The notes under the pieces were generated by a model, which saw only the letters and a list, made by a program, of their open reading frames with translations, searched no databases and was not told the DNA's origin. A DNA stretch of 64,000 bases, taken from contig CALYLX010000100.1 in assembly GCA_944990035.1 (NCBI GenBank), positions 372,001-436,000 on the forward strand. The letters are read 5' to 3'. This DNA comes from Clitopilus passeckerianus. Lineage: Eukaryota; Basidiomycota; Agaricomycetes; Agaricales; Entolomataceae. The first letter of the stretch is position 1. Each line of letters opens with the position of its first letter. The translations under genes were made by a program, and so were the position numbers. Positions 33,161 to 45,899 of this stretch are shown here, in pieces.

Positions 33161-34618
33161 CCAGAATCCCGTTCAAGGTTGAGCCCCCTTTCTGTTGCAG
33201 GCCATTTCCATTAACTTGAAGTTTGCAGGCTGTTTGCATACAGGCTCCGAGTCCCTGCCCCAAGCTGACCTGCCTTCAAACTCCGTCTCTGTGTCTAGGC
33301 AAAGAGTAGTAGCACGTGTGTTCTACAATCCAACTCCATCCTAGGCTTTTAGTGGATCATGGTTAGCGCGAGAATAAGAGAACGAACGGGTACATACGTT
33401 AGTGTGTGCACAGTTTCCGGCACGCCTGAATTATAACCTTGGAATTCTTCAAGCTGGCGGTAGTCATTGTGAAGTCTTCAGGTTAATCGGGCAACTATAA
33501 AGCTTGCCTGAGAGTATCCCCTCCGGTCGAGTCTGATTGTCTGTTAGATCCCGTGTAGTGAAAAGAGAGTCTGGATTCAAGAATTTGAGTGGATCCTGAC
33601 TTGGTGCCCGCGAAGGAGCTCACCTGAGATCTTGCCGGCTACCCCCAAGCTTATGTGCTCGCTTTGCCCGTAAGTGAGCCAAGTTCCATGGGTCAAGATT
33701 TCGAAGGCAACAGGTCTGTTGAGTGTCAGATAAACGACTCTTCTTGTTGAGCGAGATGAATAATTTGTACTCACCTGCCTCATAAGTTCTGTGTGGTGAT
33801 TCCATTTGGTTGCGGCCCCTATAAGCCCCGCGTTGTCAGTTCCATGTAGAGGCTGATCTGTACGTTCTACTGGAGGATGCTGCAACCCGGCTGAGTCAGA
33901 AAGAAGAGTTGTATGTAGCAGGTTGTGTAGCTGAACCGGTCCTCAGCTCATATGTTTGCCAGAGATCTGGTGGTCACTGAATAGTGTTATCCCGTGATTC
34001 GAAGGTAGCCCGTCATACGAAAGCCATCTGGAGCAATAGGTGGTTTGCTGAGCTTTTCATGTCCTAAGGAGGCGTAGTACAAAGTGCTTACCCACCGTCA
34101 ATATGTTCATCCTGAGGAGGGGCAAGGTGAACTGTTCGAAGATCATTGACCGCCGAGTTTGTGGGTATTTGAGTATAGGGCCCATGTATTGCCTCAGCGC
34201 CCCCACGGTGCGCCTAAAGTGCTTGATACACGCATTTGTTGATTTCGGCTCACAATCTCGTGGTTGAAAGCAGACCACGGTCAGCGAAAGAACAAATGGA
34301 TGCCCAGAGTTGCCTGGTCACTGCTTGAGAGCTGGAGCGGAGAATTGAAGACTCGGAGTCTTGCTGAGTTATGCTGCTTATAGAAAAGCCAATTATTCTA
34401 GTTCGTCGCGTCCGTAGCCTTCAAGATGCTACATGCTCAAAGCTGGTCGTGAAGTTGTGAAGGTTGGACGTTGAGATCGAGAGATGAGGCTTCGAGAACG
34501 TTCCGCCAGTGTGAGTGATGAAAGCCGGTTACCCCGAACGGCATTTCCCAATCTGGCCGGGTCCTAGCCAATCACAAACGCGAAAGAAACAAACATGTAC
34601 AAAATTTGGGCTCAAATT

Positions 34619-34698
34619 GGAAGGACCCTTTATGTCAACTGTCCTTTATTATAATAGATCTATTATAATAAAAGACAGTGGCCTTAAAGGGTCCTTCC
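34619..34698. repeat. 80-bp central palindrome
   Basis: Symmetric about 34658.5 (AGATCT at the centre), with 36 of 40 positions paired by my count. It is flanked on both sides by inverted CCAAT-box-like sequence (GTGATTGGCT at the right, AGCCAATCAC at the left), so it could be a bidirectional promoter or the fold point of the element. Confidence 0.85.
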
Positions 34699-36159
34699 AC
34701 TTTCGGAGTCATAGGGGTCCTGCCTCTTTTAGCTTTTCCTGTAATGTGATTGGCTCGGTGGTGCCCTAATTGGGAGATGTCATTCGGAGTGATCGGACAA
34801 CGTTCGAATGCTGTTGCTCTCTCAAACCCTCTCCTTTCAACTTTCACAGTCGACCTTTTTGGGTAACTCTAAAAGCCTACTAGTACATATGTGCCGCTTA
34901 TAAGATGGAGGGTGATTCTGAACGTATACTGGCTCGCTTGCTCCTAGGAGATGCGTCATTTGTTGTCGATCTCTTGCCAAGCTCTCTCTCCAGAGACGGT
35001 GGATTGGCTAGCGAGAGCGGCTATTTGTGCTCTCACGGAACGTGGCCAGCATATTGCTGGGGTAGGGTTCCTTAACGGAATCATTGTTGAAAGGTACTTT
35101 TATCATACACTTTGACCTGACAATCAGTTAAACTTGGTGGCCAAGATGAGTTGGCGTAGGCAGGCACTCAGCTGCCAGTGCCTCGCAAAGTGGGAACCTG
35201 GGTGGAAATGGAAATGATGGGTGAGTACAACATTATTCTGTTCAGAGACACAGACGTGAAGATTTTGCTGATTGATATTTCAACAGGCCTATCACTCACG
35301 AAGCAACCGTATGGGGCCTGACCCGTAACTCGATGACCTCGATACGGATGCATGCCAGTGAAGTAAACAATGAGGCATAAAGTGCTGGGGAAAGCTACTT
35401 CATGAGACCCACGGAAAACTCTGTCACGGCCAAGTTTCCCCGAGTTCGAGCTAATCCAACGTCTCAGACTCGGACTCTACTCAAAGTCTTAATCTGGGTT
35501 TTATTTCGCTACACGGGATCTAACGGCCAATTGGCCTTGACTCGAGGGGAAACTCTCAGGTAGGCACTGTAGCTGCTTAATTAACTGGAAGACTTTGAAA
35601 CGGCTACCATCAGCTTGCAGACCTTTAAGGTGTGGCTCGGGCGCGCCGCTGGCTGATCACACTAATGTACGTATCCGTTCATTCTCTCGCTAGCCATGAT
35701 TCACTAAAAGTATGGGATGTTAGATTTGTATGAGTTGTAAAACACATGCTCTGCTCTCTTCAGCACCGCTCAGGCACACCGAGACGAGCTTTGAAGGTAA
35801 TTGATCTCAGGCAAAGGAGCCTGTACGCCAACGGTCTGCAACCTTCGAATTAATAGAACTGACTCGCAACGGGAAGGAGATGTGACTCATGGTTGAACAG
35901 GGATTACAGGTGAGTACTCTATATGCTTTGTCTTCGAGACGGCTTTTATTGACGGGAAGCTTGACAGATGGATTCCAGCAGACTCAGTTTACGGGCTGCA
36001 TTCAATTCAAGGAATCTGATGCTCATTGGTTACTAGCTTAAGCACACGGGCTGAGGTTGGCTCGGCAAAGTACGGACCCCGCTGCACGGAATTTCTCTCT
36101 CTGATCAAGATGGGAGTCTATTTCAACGTTGGCTTGATAGAGAGACCGGCACGCCAGGG

Positions 36160-36405
36160 ATGATCAACTGGCACTCAAGTTTGGCTCGGAGAGACTCTGG
36201 TGTTCAACTTGCTCTTGAGATATTCAATAGGCGTCACGGAAACATTTCGAGAGATCTTGAAAGGGCAAGGATTGGGGATAGTCGTAGGAAATATAGTTTC
36301 TTGAAGGGCCCAACAGGGCTGGAACTTTACGGATATCGGTACTCTCATTGTAGCTTTTTACGACAACATGTTAGATCCATCATTTGGGTCAAATCAGGGG
36401 GCTGA
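36160..36405 (+). pseudogene. right-arm outward-facing coding remnant
   Basis: Plus-strand counterpart of the left-arm remnant, with a short conserved frame (FNRRHGNISRDL...IGDSRR). It is preceded by possible introns (CAGGTGAGTACT at about 35907 and an acceptor near 35969). It is too short and isolated to call a gene. Confidence 0.3.
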
Positions 36406-36413
36406 ATTAAAGC

Positions 36414-36451
36414 TGAATTTCAGCCCGTGCAAAGCACGGGTAACGGCTAGT
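36414..36451 (+). repeat. right 38-bp terminal inverted repeat of the foldback element
   Basis: Ends GGGTAACGGCTAG followed by T. It is the inverse of 32638-32675 and holds the terminal hairpin and CTAG end. Confidence 0.9.
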
Positions 36452-39400
36452 ATTACAAAAAGGCCTGTAGCTTGAACTATAGATAGAAGGCGCCTACCAC
36501 GCCAAGAGTATCATATAGGCACAAACAAGTTCCCATCAACCTTCCTACTCGCAAGACCACCCAACTCCGAATGAACAGGGAAATTGCCTTCTTCTTTTCC
36601 ATCCTTGACAGCACCTCGTAGCGACTCTCCTGCCCTCTCAGGACAAATTGATAGGATTTTGGATCGCGCGGGGAGGGGTGGATGAGATGGCTTCCTAAAT
36701 GGTTTCGTAAGAGCACTGGCATCCCTGATACGCTTGTGCCGTGGGGTCCCCTGAACGCACAAAGAGCAGGTGGCTGAGGTTGGGAAATCTTGGAGGATCG
36801 TGTTACGGTCAAAAGGAGATTGTTCCCGGGAGAGCTCCAGAGATCCGTTACGCAAATGGGCAAGTAGCGAGAAAGTGGGAAATAATGGTGTCCGATAGGC
36901 CATGGAATAAACAGTCGACCTGAAAACAGGTGTTATTCGCAGAGGTAACCTTTGGAGGTGCACAGGGACGTACAGCATCGATGAATACCTTGCATGGGTG
37001 TCAGGTATGGTTCTGAAAGGGTTGACGTTGTCGAACCGGGCGTCATATATTGCGACCACACATTCAATCGGAGTTTCCTGCATAAAACCTTGTCAGATTC
37101 GCATGTAGGTTGACTCTGGTGCACATAAGAACCTTGCTACTAACTTCTAACTGATCCGCCGGAGGTGTACTTGACCCTGATCGAGTCGGTACGTTCCAGC
37201 AGGCAACCCAAACCACGTTAGCCCTCCTTAACTCCCCGTGATAGGATGCAGATGCCCCCAAAAAGGTCTCCTAGAGCAATGGAATTTGCTGCCCATCGTA
37301 CAGAACCCGACTTTCGTGTGCAAATATCTGTACTCATATCGCACTGCGTCTACATAAAATTTATCATCAATACGAAGACATTTCGGAATGAACTGACCTG
37401 CTATATCTTGTACCGTTGGATTCGTACTGCTTCTCACAGGGGTGATGCGCCTGTTAGCCTCCCGGCTGGCTGGACTTCGTCATTCGCGGATAACTCTGAT
37501 ATAAGGGCACCTGTGTAAGAGTTATGAATGATTAACGTCGAGGCTGATTGAGGGTGAGGGAAAAATGTCTGACCAAAGAGGTGAAGTCATCCAAGAGGGT
37601 TGGTGCATGGAGGATGAGCAAGCTGTTTGTTCTGCAGCGACGTTTTAGTCTGGGGCCAATATTAAACACATTCATAGGCTGCCGTAGGCAACATGCACAT
37701 CTCAGAGCTGCATAAGCATGTCTATCCGGCGGATTAACGTTCTAAGTCGCCATAGCTGTATATCACGGGTTAGAGCTAAAATAGCTAGGAGGCGTTGGCG
37801 AGATTGGTCTGAGAGATTGATATTGTGGGCACGAAGAGTACACATTTTCAGTCTCGAATAGATCCCATGCTCAAGCTCTAGAGAAAGCAAAGAATCTTGA
37901 GGAAGCAGCTGGAACCAGACGAAACATGATGGTTCTGACCAAGGAGGAGGTGTGGCTGTGACCGACGGGATTTGAGTTTCTTCGACCTCAACTCCCATCC
38001 CAACAAGAGGCCCAGTGTCTTCCAAGCACCAACGACGGGCTCGGCCCCAAAGAACGCAAATACGAACAGCCTGCGTCTAATGCGGCACCTGCAATTATGT
38101 TCGGCCTGCCCAGATCACAGCAGTCGAAGATCTGTTGACAGTTTGGCGTGAGCTTTCAGCTTTTTCATCCTGGCATGTTGGAAGACTCACGGACACGTCA
38201 TTTCAAGTAGGAGATGCTGTATCTGCTTGAAACCAGTCTGCTGCTAGGAAGATGGAACCTAAAACCCACGTGAACGCAACGAGTCCAGTCAATCAAGTCA
38301 AGAAATGACCTGGAATGGTATACCCGAGACGTCTCAGCGAGAAGGAGTTTGGCTTGGTGCATTCTTTCATGCTTATACTACGAAATCTAGGTTGCTGATA
38401 CCGTTTTTCTAGGCTGCAGCGAACCCTTCCTTTTTCACCTCATACGACCTACTCGGTCTTGTGCCTCAACACAGGCAAACCCTACTCTACACCAGGATCG
38501 TCATCATGCAAGACTCGTCAAGAATGAATTTAGGAGATCCTGTCACCACGGGGGGTCTCACGCAGACTTTTACCTCCATAAATTATCGGTCTGGTAACTC
38601 TGGCATCCATTCACGTTGAAAGAAAAGAAACTCATATTAGGCCATTTATTCCAGATACCTACCTGGGATGGTGTGGTCTGGCTATCAGATCCCCAGTTCT
38701 ACGGCCTTACGCGTGATACTTGCGCACCCAGTTGAAAGTATGTTCAAACCCTGTTACTTTGACGAAAGGAGGCTCATTAGTTTGGCGCAGACGCTCACCC
38801 ACGCCCGAAGCTGCTGGATGAAAGTCGTGATTCATCAACCTCAAAATTCGAATACCACACAACCCAATGTTCTGGGAATAGCAACCTTCCTTTCATCCCC
38901 CAATCACTCCCGTCTGCTCTCCTCTGAAGACTCTACCTTAGTCTTCCCGACCGCAAATCTGGCGCATCGCCCTTGGGGCCCCTTGAGTCGCCACCGGGAG
39001 CTCATACCCTCCACCCGCAACGGTCCCTCGGGGTTCTCCAATCCAACCCTTCGGATTCCGAAACGGTGTTCAGCAGCAATATGGCCTCCGCATCCAGCCT
39101 CCCACCTTCCGGATGCATTGGGTCTCTTTAAGCTATACGAACTTCATAGCCTCTTGGTCGGCGAAGAGTATGACCGATGTGGGAGGTATGCCAACCCCGC
39201 TACGGCATCCATACATCTCGTTCCCCGCACTTTTGTCAAATGGGCCTCAACGCACGAGCAGGGGATATGCGCCTCCCTGGGGTCGGCGTGGCGAAACCGG
39301 TGGGATTCAGGGAGACGCACTCGGGGTGTTGGGGATGATGGTTCAGCATTAGTAATAGGCTTTACATGAACATGCATCGAATTGGTAGTAATACTGTACT

Positions 39401-41022
39401 GGGTAGTATTAGTCGTCGTTAATTCATTTATACGACAGTATGTGCAACTTGAGATATAGGTGACGGCGAGGGTTGCCATCGTCCAAGGGTCCACTGACAT
39501 AGTCCTCCTAAGCAAGTCGAATATTCGCCCGAGTCAGTATTTCTGCAATATGGTCGTTAGCGCTGCCTGAAATTCTTGGGCAGTAGATGCACAAACCTAC
39601 TCGGTATCCCAAAGAGATCAACCTTGCTCATACAACTGAATCCTCATGGATGCAAGGAGCTACTAGTGCACGAGGAATAGCGCAAATCCAAACGTCACAG
39701 CTTCAGGATGCATGGTGGTCATCGACGATAGTGGTACCAGCTCGTAGGAGGAAGCCTGGGAGGCCCTGATGGTCCTTCCGGGATTCGGTCACGGGCTCTT
39801 GATACGTCTGTACGACGAAGTCATCCGGAGCCGTAGGGAACGGCTGACCGCCGAGTTGGAGTGTCAGATTATGTGGTCGGGTTGACAGAGGGCACGAGGA
39901 GAGGGCGCCAAATCCAGAGACAGTTTGCGGAAGATGGATTTGCCAGAGCGGCGCGAATTGACTGGTCAACCTGAAGGAGGAGGAGACGATGCTCCCGGAT
40001 ACTTTCATTCCGGTGAAGTCGACATCATCGGTAGTGGAAATAGAATCCTATGGAATTCAATGGAATCGGGTAATCCTGAAGAAAACGTCGTCAGCATTTC
40101 TTGTGGTTAATTCGAGTCTGGCGCCTACACGAACCTTGTTGTTATCCGCGAGCAAAGTAAATTCGCCATTTTCCCCTCAAAAGCCCGAGGTGTATTGACC
40201 AGGTCTTGATGACGACGGATAAATCGAGGAGACCAGGAACGTCGAGAAGATTTTAGTCCGATATGTATCCTTTGCTTGGTTACCGGAAGCTTATTCTTTC
40301 CGACATTTCGCGGCGGGCTGGCAAGGATATTGGAGATAGATGAATATACTTGAAATCTTGAGAGGCAATCGAACCAACTTGAAACTTGAAAGTGGTCAAG
40401 CAGTGGTGGCAGGAGTCACGAGGCTGGGTCCTCTAAATTACACAACAACAAATAAATCTCCTCTCCTCCTTACTCCGAGTCAACCCACCCCAAGGGTCAA
40501 ACGATGCAAACCAGCATGCTAGCCGTCCTCTTCATTTCCCTGCCTCCCCCCTGGCGTGGACGGTGTACCAGGGTGGAGGCAAGCGCAGACAATTTCAAGG
40601 AGTTGTGGTGCCATCCGGCGGATGACCATGGGATGACCAGATGCAGTAGAAATCGGCTGGTGGAAATCTTTTAGGAAGTCGTCTGAAGAGATATTTAGTC
40701 GAGGGCTATGGTTTCTCCTCTTCATCCGTTCTTCAGACTCTGTAGAAGAGTTCATGTTAGACCTGTATATGGATGTACGCCGAGATTCTCAGTGATCGTC
40801 CGCCCACAAAATCTCAATATTCGAATTAGTCCTCCGGTCTTCGGCCGATGGGCGCCAAATGTCATGAATAAAGCTGTGTCCACATCCACACCAGCGCTTC
40901 TGCGTGCCAGAGCCTCATGTTCTAAGGGACACGAGTAGGACGCTTGTTACCCTAGAACCATTTGTCTGGTCTACGAGCTACTTCATTCTGTGGCCCCGAT
41001 TCGCCCAAAGAAACCCGCTGGA
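36451..41022 (+). repeat. spacer X' between genes 3 and 4 (chimeric)
   Basis: 36451-40516 is a diverged copy of spacer X/X'' (homologous to 57608 onward and to 3808-7568, for example around the GACCTGAAAACAGGTGTTA stretch). At 40516 homology stops in mid-module, after GATGCAAACCAGCA. From about 40540 the sequence instead matches the upstream region of gene 1 (1-462). The gene-like right part of X (7569-9320) is absent. I see no supported gene in the 4.6 kb. Confidence 0.75.
40848..40879 (+). promoter_or_regulatory. conserved upstream motif, gene 4
   Basis: ATGGGCGCCAAATGTCATG then AAAGCTGTGT, 175 bp before the ATG of gene 4; closest to the gene 1 copy. Confidence 0.5.
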
Positions 41023-44000
41023 ATGGATTCAGACAAAATGACGGACCATGAGCCTGCAAGCAGCGACACCAGACACCCAAAAAGGCGTCCAACCCTCCCA
41101 CTTCCTGCTTCGGTGGATTTCTCGATGCATTCAAATGCCACGGTAGCTGGACGCGACGTAAACATCAACGTCGCAGCCGGGGTGCCTCCCAGAGATCCTG
41201 CTATAGGTAGGCAGGACCGACCACATGTTTCTCAATCTATGAACTAACCTCATTGGCAGATATACGGACACTTGCCAACTGGGTATCGCCTCTAAATCAT
41301 CATAAGATTCACAAGGATATACTCGAGAAGGTGATGAAAGGAACTGGATCTTGGATCTTCGAACATCCAGGATTTAAGGACTGGCTATCCAAGAAGACCA
41401 AGATTCTATGGGGGACTGGTATACGTAAGTCCTCTTCAACACACTGGGACAACTTGAATACAGTTTAACATTTCTGATTGCAGCAGGAGCGGGGAAAAGT
41501 TGTCTTACGTGAGAATACCTTTCCTTCAGCCCGGCTGGGTATTCAACCCCAACTTGAGCAGGTCAATGGTCATTGAATATCTCATTGAGCACAAACACGC
41601 CACGGCCATCTACGTTTACTGCCAATACAACGATCAACTGTCTGCTGCCGAAATACTAGCTTGTCTACTCAAGCAGATGATCGAAAACTCTGGAGAGGTT
41701 GCACAATATGTCCTGAACGACTTACACAAAAATGCGTCCGCACTGAAACCAAACCTTCGAAATCTGAACTCCTGACAACACTTCGGGGGGCTTCTCGACA
41801 CTTTATGGACGTCTTCTTTGTAGTGGATGCGTTGGACGAGCTTAAAGATGACGTTCGACCAGAACTCATAATCGATCTGATGTCCCTTCAACAACCGCTC
41901 TTTATGACCTCCCGTCCACTCTCGGATTTTCCCTACTCGAGGGCGCCAGACTTCACCATTCAAGCACGCAACGATGATCTCGACACTTACATAACGACCA
42001 AAATTGCATCTTTCCCGAAGTTGGAACCCCTCCTTCGTGGACCTGGAGTTCGTGAGGATATTATCACTAAAATTCAGACTCGATGTGATGGGATGTGAGT
42101 GAAAATTGTCCCTCTGTGGTGCAGGGTGGCTAAGATGACCCAATAGGTTCCTTCTTGCCGCTCTCCAGGTGGATGCGTTGTTTTCAGCTGGCATCATTGA
42201 CGCCAAAAGCCTGCGAAAAGCGGTGGAGCACCTGCCCACATCGTTAGATGGTCGGTACGAGCTGACGCTAAAGCGAGTTCGAAGCCAGAATACTCAGGAG
42301 CAGGATCTGGCTTTCAGGGCGATTGCGTTGGTGACGCATGCTGCTTCTATTCTTAGCGTCGACGAGCTTCTCGAAGCCCTTACCGTTGATGTCGAGGCGG
42401 CTTCCGTTGAGGGAGAGTGCCGTACGACGGAAGAGACATTGGTCGGTGTTTGTATGGGGTTCGTGACAATTGAGAAAGAAACCAAAACGGTCCAGCTGAT
42501 TCGTATGTCCTGGCCACGCTTGCTACTTTCCAACCTGAATCAATGATTTCGCAGACTACACCGCACAAGAATTCTTCAAGAGGCAGAACGATACCCCAAT
42601 TTTCAACGACCCACACACGTTCATCGCGAATGTTTCGGCAGTATACCTGAGTCACTCAGACATCGAATCTACCGCGATTCTTACCAACGACGACCTTCGA
42701 GCGACGAAGTCATCCCACCCATTTCTCCACTATGCCTGCTTCAATCTGGCTTATCACACATGCCAGGCAAGTGCCAGCGGCAAAGGCCAAGTCCTCACGC
42801 ATATTGGCGAGCTTTTCCGGAGTCGACCTAATATACCGTTGCCTCTCACTCTCCTGGGGAATTTCATTGATCATGTGCAAGCAATCCATTTTGCTGCGCT
42901 TCATGGGCTGAAGTCTCTATTTGAGCAAAACCTCGAAGCCCTTGATAGACGCTCAACACTTGGATGTTCGCCATTGTTCTATGCATGCCTAGGGGGTCAC
43001 ACCACCCTTGTCGAGCATATAATGGACAACTTCAGAGCCAGCCTGGGTGTTGGATGCGCGACGAAGTTTGGTGCTACTATTCTTCATGCTGCATGCCGAA
43101 GCGGACAGCTAGACGCTGTTAAAGTTGTGTTCCCAATTGTCGGTCCCCAAAGCAGCATTTCAACTGTTCGCCGCCTCTTTGGCCATATGAACGTTGACGT
43201 CAACACTAAAATGTTGGATGGACGAACAGCTCTTCACCTGGCATCGCAATATGGATACGTGTCAGTGGTCGATGCCTTTCTCGGCCACGTTGAAACACTT
43301 CCCAAAAATGCCGGTGAGCGTCGGGGGACAATTTGCACCTCACCAGTATCCATTGGAGGCCACTGGACAATAGTTCGACAGGGGTTTAGGTTTGCCAATG
43401 TTGACATTAACGCAGGGGACCGGGGTGGACGGACGCCGCTCCATGCAGCAGCGCAGGATGGGCACGAGTCGGTCGCTCAATTGCTCCTGAACTCCACCGG
43501 CATCGAGGTGAATGCAAGAGAGGAAGATGGATGGACACCACTTCACGTTGCAGCCCAGAATGGGCACGAGGCGGTCGCTCAACTGCTCCTGAACTCCACC
43601 AGCATTGAGGTCAATCAAAAGTCCAACAACGGATGGACACCACTTCACCTTGCAGCCGAGAATGGGCACGAGTCGGTCGCTCGTTTGCTCCTCAACTCCA
43701 CCAGCATCGAGGTCAATTCAAAGTCCAACAACGGATGGACACCACTTCACCTTGCAGCTGAGAAAGGGCACGAGACGGTCGCTAATTCGCTCCTCAACTC
43801 CACCGGCATCGAGGTCAATGCAAGAGAAGAAGATGGATGGGCACCACTTCACCACGCGGCTGACAGAGGCCACGACCCGGTCGTTCGGTTGCTCCTGAAC
43901 TCCACCGGCATCGAGGTTAATTCAAGAGAGGTGGATGGGTGGACACCCCTTCACTTTGCAGCAGAGGAAGGACATGAAGCGGTCGTTCGACTACTCCTTG

Positions 44001-44155
44001 GAGTCCCTGGAGTGGATGCCTACATCCAAGGTACTGGCGAACCCCCTTGGGACAAAACTCCTCTTGAAGCGGCCAGGTCTAAAGATCAACACCACATTGT
44101 TGCCTTGTTTGAAGAGATGGGGGTTTCGGACGTGGATAATTCAGAGACGGCTTGA
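41023..44155 (+). pseudogene. NLR gene 4: NACHT-ankyrin gene with a one-base frameshift
   Basis: Exons 41023-41206, 41260-41424, 41484-41508, 41562-42094, 42147-42502 and 42555-44155. Seen: ATVAGRDVNIN motif, nephrocystin-3-like block, Walker A GAGKS (118-122), Walker B VVDALDEL, TSRPLSDFP, six ankyrin repeats (43430-44041) and the class II tail (FEEMGVSDVDNSETA). Exon 4 is 533 nt where genes 1 and 5 have 534: in CACAAAAATGCG near 41727 a G present in gene 3 (CATGAAAAATGCC) is missing. Reading therefore hits a stop at 41773-41775, inside the NACHT. Restoring register at that one site would give about 954 residues; everything else is open. The base lies next to an A run, so a sequencing error is possible. 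Confidence 0.85.
43430..44041 (+). repeat. ankyrin repeat array of gene 4 (6 x 102 bp)
   Basis: Six units, the shortest array here. It mixes loops found in gene 1 (AREEDG) with loops found in genes 3 and 5 (SKSNNG), consistent with exchange between paralogues. Confidence 0.88.
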
Positions 44156-45899
44156 TTACTTTTACTATTTCCTTTATGAACCCAAGAATCTGTACTTATT
44201 TGTACTATCCAGAACAGCCATGCCTACGATACTTCCGGAGTATTGGGTTTCATTTGGTATACGTAGTGAACGGATACATATAACTCTTTTCCACCCCACC
44301 TTCGTATACCCTTGACATAAACGATACTTAGCCCACCAGAGTATCGATGATTAGCATAGGTGCCACAATCAGGTTCCTCTCTGGTCGTATTCATGATACC
44401 CCGCATTCAGACACGGCACGATACCCCGATATAGGCGTCGCGAAATCCCTCCAGTCCACACGGAAAGAGTCGGTGCAGGAGAGCCTCATCTGGCCTCATG
44501 GAGAACACGGCGGGCGAGTAGAGCTCGAGTGCCAGATTTAAACAAAGGTGAGTGGCGAAGATGTCGGTACTAGGTTGAACAGGCCTCGGGTTATCAATTT
44601 AAAATTGTCCTGAAAACAGGAGTTGAACTCAAACGAGCGTTCGAAAAGAGGAAAGAACGAACAGCGTTGGTTGTGTACCTACGAACTGCTATTATTCACT
44701 GGTGAATATAATCCACCTGGTCGAGGGCCGTGGGAGGCTATGTTGGTCGTAGCGGCGCTCGAGAGGTCTTCCAGACCGAGACAGCTAGGTGTTCAGGTTG
44801 GTATCAACATGTACAGCTTTTCGAGCGTAGGCAAATACGCTGCGTCTACATGAGAACTGTTTATCGACAAGAAGATACTCGGAGCGTACGAACCAGCTTC
44901 ACAGAAGAGCTGGACCGAATATCCTTGCTATTCGAGTATCCTGCACAGCGGTAATCGTACGGCTTTTTTGAAGAGGTGATATACCTCTGTAGGCCGGCTT
45001 GCGACTCCATTCGTCGCGAAAACGGGCTACACGGGTGGTAGTCATGGAGAATACCAGGTGGAGCTTGGTCTATGCCCCGCAAGGCTGACTGGATTCGAGA
45101 AAACGAGGTGCAGCAGAATCGAAGCCTTGAGGAGTAGTTGCTGGTACCAGTTGAGGTAAAGCCTGTGACGGAGATTTATTTTGGATTCGACATGGGAAAT
45201 AATGTGCCTTGTCTGCTCCGGGGCGGGTGGTTCTCTCATGGCATCAAATTTCGAGACGCAACGGCTCCGTTAATCTTGCGCGACCCATCCATATGCCTGC
45301 AATAAATGGGCTTATAAGAGGTAGATCAAGTATAGGTAAAGAATCCTCACCAACCTAGGTTACTAAATCCTGTATGATGTCCATCCTGGACACGAAATCT
45401 TGCACGAAATATAGTTTTCGTTTGGATCTGATCCTGCAACACTTCTGACGGCCTTAATTGAAAAAACAGAGCACGGGTATGACACGAGGCATGAAGCTTG
45501 ATGTTAAAATGTTGAAATTGGGAGAGGGGAGAAATGTAGTGGCCTGGTGGTCGACCAGTGTGAGGTTCTGTTTGGAGACTAGTGGTTGACCAAGAACTTG
45601 AATTGGGTCGGATTTGGGAGGCTGCGTCCTCAGAAGTCAACAGCGCCAAATAAATGCTCTTCCTCAAGCCCTTCGGCTTTTCCTCGGGATGCTTAGTGCC
45701 TCCAGCTAATCCCAGAACAATGCTGAGCAGCGGCAGCGACGAGCTTGGACGCCAGATTTATCAACTTGAACCAAATTTTCTCCAATGGCCGCCTTCTCTG
45801 GGAAGGTACTCGCGCTACCATCGGTTTTCCGTCGCCAGGGTTCCCCGTGCTCTGGATACGAGATTGTTTGGGTGAATATGGCTGCGACTCGCAAGTATC

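Larger units (their letters stand above)
32625..36450 (+). mobile_element. Helitron-like foldback element, non-autonomous
   Basis: 3,826 bp starting TC and ending CTAG, inserted between A (32624) and T (36451). Removing it gives GACCTA|TATTAC, exactly the uninterrupted sequence after gene 5 (57602-57613). Six bases before the terminal CTAG is a hairpin, CCCGTGCAAAGCACGGG. These are standard Helitron 3' features. Unusually, the same hairpin and CTAG also lie inverted near the left end, the two halves are diverged inverted copies of each other, and a near-perfect palindrome marks the centre. No Rep/helicase ORF is visible, so it would need help in trans. Alternative: a TIR transposon with TA duplication, which needs an extra small indel at the left edge. 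Confidence 0.7.

Noticed and set aside
34619..34698. Central palindrome as a transcription terminator hairpin or separate MITE
   Set aside because: It lacks its own target duplication and is symmetric with the arms on both sides, so it fits better as the fold point of the larger element.
32625..36450. Foldback element as a classic TIR transposon with TA duplication
   Set aside because: Possible (TA flanks the CTAG ends), but it would require an additional 11-bp or so difference from the empty site, whereas A|TC...CTAG|T restores it exactly. Kept only as an alternative.
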